Shown here: positions 63,258 through 64,000 of the stretch, piece after piece
How the letters are laid out: every line of letters begins with the position of its first letter
Position numbering within the stretch: position 1 is the stretch's first letter
NCBI GenBank assembly: GCA_040389965.1
Contig: JAZJZF010000011.1
Location: 1-64,000, forward strand
From: UBA4416 sp040389965
Lineage (GTDB): Bacteria; Bacteroidota; Bacteroidia; B-17B0; Aurantibacillaceae
DNA: 64,000 bases
Direction of reading: 5' to 3'
Position numbers and translations under genes: made by a program
The notes under the pieces: model-generated
Seen by the model: the letters and a program-made list of their open reading frames with translations, nothing else
What the model was told of the DNA's origin: nothing
Databases searched by the model: none

Positions 63258-64000
63258 ATGAAATCAACTATGAAAGGACTCGTTTACGGCGGGTCAGGTA
63301 AAATCGAATTAAAAGAGATCCCTACTCCGGTGATCGAAAAACCAACCGATGCGCTTATCAAAGTGCTGAAAACAACTATCTGCGGAACAGACTTAGGTAT
63401 TATTCATGGTAAAACGCCCTCCTGCAAACCGGGCACTACACTCGGGCACGAAGGAGTTGGCATTGTAGAAGAAGTAGGAACAGCCGTGAGGAACTTTAAA
63501 AAGGGAGACCATGTGATCATCTCCTGCATTACATCAGATGGCACTTGTGAATATTGCAAAAAACAAATGTATGCCCATTGCGAAGACGGCGGTTGGATCT
63601 TAGGAAACACGATCAACGGTACACAAGCCGAATATGTCCGTATTCCACACGCCGATAACAGCCTTTACCCTATTCCCGCAGGCTCGGATGAAGAGGCACT
63701 CGTGATGTTGAGCGACATCCTTCCTACAGGTCACGAGATAGGAGTCATTAACGGAAATGTAAAACTTGGCGACATCGTGGCTATTGTAGGAGCAGGACCG
63801 GTAGGTATGTCTGCATTACTAACGGCGCAATTTTATTCCCCTGCAAAAATCTACATGATAGATATTGATGAGAACCGCCTGAAGCTTGCAAAAACCTTTG
63901 GCGCTACAGATACCATCAACTCGGGCAAAGAAGATGTACTAAAAAGAATCATGGCAGAAACCAAGGATGGCGTGGATGTATCCATTGAAGCCGTTGGCCT
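63258..64000 (+). CDS. Zinc-dependent alcohol dehydrogenase family protein, partial at the right edge
   Basis: The visible 247 residues start at the ATG giving MKSTMKGLVYGGSGKIEL. The catalytic-zinc region TICGTDLGIIHG and GHEGVGIVEEVG, the structural-zinc-type CEYCKKQMYAHCEDGG (fewer cysteines than the classical four), and the Rossmann motif VGAGPVGMSALLTA are present. The family oxidises alcohols or reduces aldehydes with NAD(P). The substrate is unknown; the C-terminus is outside the window. Confidence 0.88.
   Translation, partial: MKSTMKGLVYGGSGKIELKEIPTPVIEKPTDALIKVLKTTICGTDLGIIHGKTPSCKPGTTLGHEGVGIVEEVGTAVRNFKKGDHVIISCITSDGTCEYCKKQMYAHCEDGGWILGNTINGTQAEYVRIPHADNSLYPIPAGSDEEALVMLSDILPTGHEIGVINGNVKLGDIVAIVGAGPVGMSALLTAQFYSPAKIYMIDIDENRLKLAKTFGATDTINSGKEDVLKRIMAETKDGVDVSIEAVG

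Overview
The window looks like a scaffold from a member of the Bacteroidota. It is AT-rich, uses the standard code, and carries TAnnTTTG-type -7 promoter elements. It also has type IX secretion features (PorQ, type A and gliding-type C-terminal sorting domains), a DUF4249/TonB-receptor pair, and a fused CcoNO cbb3 oxidase. Three runs of exactly 10 N (19439, 26666, 45849) mark scaffold joins, and each breaks a real gene. I saw no rRNA, tRNA, insertion sequence or CRISPR array.

Layout. 1-5.6 kb (minus): the N-terminal part of a large secreted repeat protein, a TlpA-like thioredoxin-fold protein and a patatin/beta-barrel protein. 5.7-13.8 kb (plus): an OppB-type permease, tpiA, prmA, a thioredoxin-like protein, a GlcD-type FAD oxidase, a T9SS cargo protein and an L,D-transpeptidase. 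13.8-23.8 kb (minus): DUF4249 lipoprotein with its TonB receptor, an AddA/RecB-like helicase-nuclease and a 1007-aa T9SS cargo. 24-26 kb: LEA-type lipoprotein, sigma/anti-sigma-like pair, NUDIX. 26.4-31.4 kb (minus): porQ and an alkylation-repair operon in which Ada is split into two genes (AraC+Ogt, and the metal-binding domain), together with an Oxygenase-NA family protein and AlkB. 31.7-37.6 kb: two hotdog thioesterases, a large adhesin-like protein with six Ig-like repeats, and small unknown genes.

From 37.6 kb to 62.8 kb lies a coherent low-oxygen/stress island. It holds three universal stress proteins, Hsp20, a DoxX protein, an MlaEFD-type ABC system, two TauE/SafE-like exporters, a soluble PAS histidine kinase with a REC-CAP_ED-HTH_Crp response regulator, ccoI-ccoS-ccoNO-ccoQ-ccoP-ccoG-ccoH, an RIC-type iron-sulfur repair protein, hemN and pdxH. 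A zinc-dependent dehydrogenase runs off the right edge.

The main discovery is a shared promoter architecture in this island. Seven promoters carry a Crp/Fnr-geometry palindrome (TGA-N6-TCA, coding-strand consensus near ACTGATAAARATCA) followed, after exactly 45 bp, by a TAnnTTTG-like -7 element. They lie upstream of a secreted unknown (37585), a 7-TM unknown (39807), hsp20, the doxX operon, the ccoI operon, the ccoS-NOQPGH operon, and a 470-nt gene-free stretch after pdxH that may encode an RNA or a long leader. The response regulator keeps the E-x-x-x-R recognition-helix signature expected for TGA half-sites, so it is the obvious candidate activator. This reading rests on sequence inspection and inference and has not been tested.
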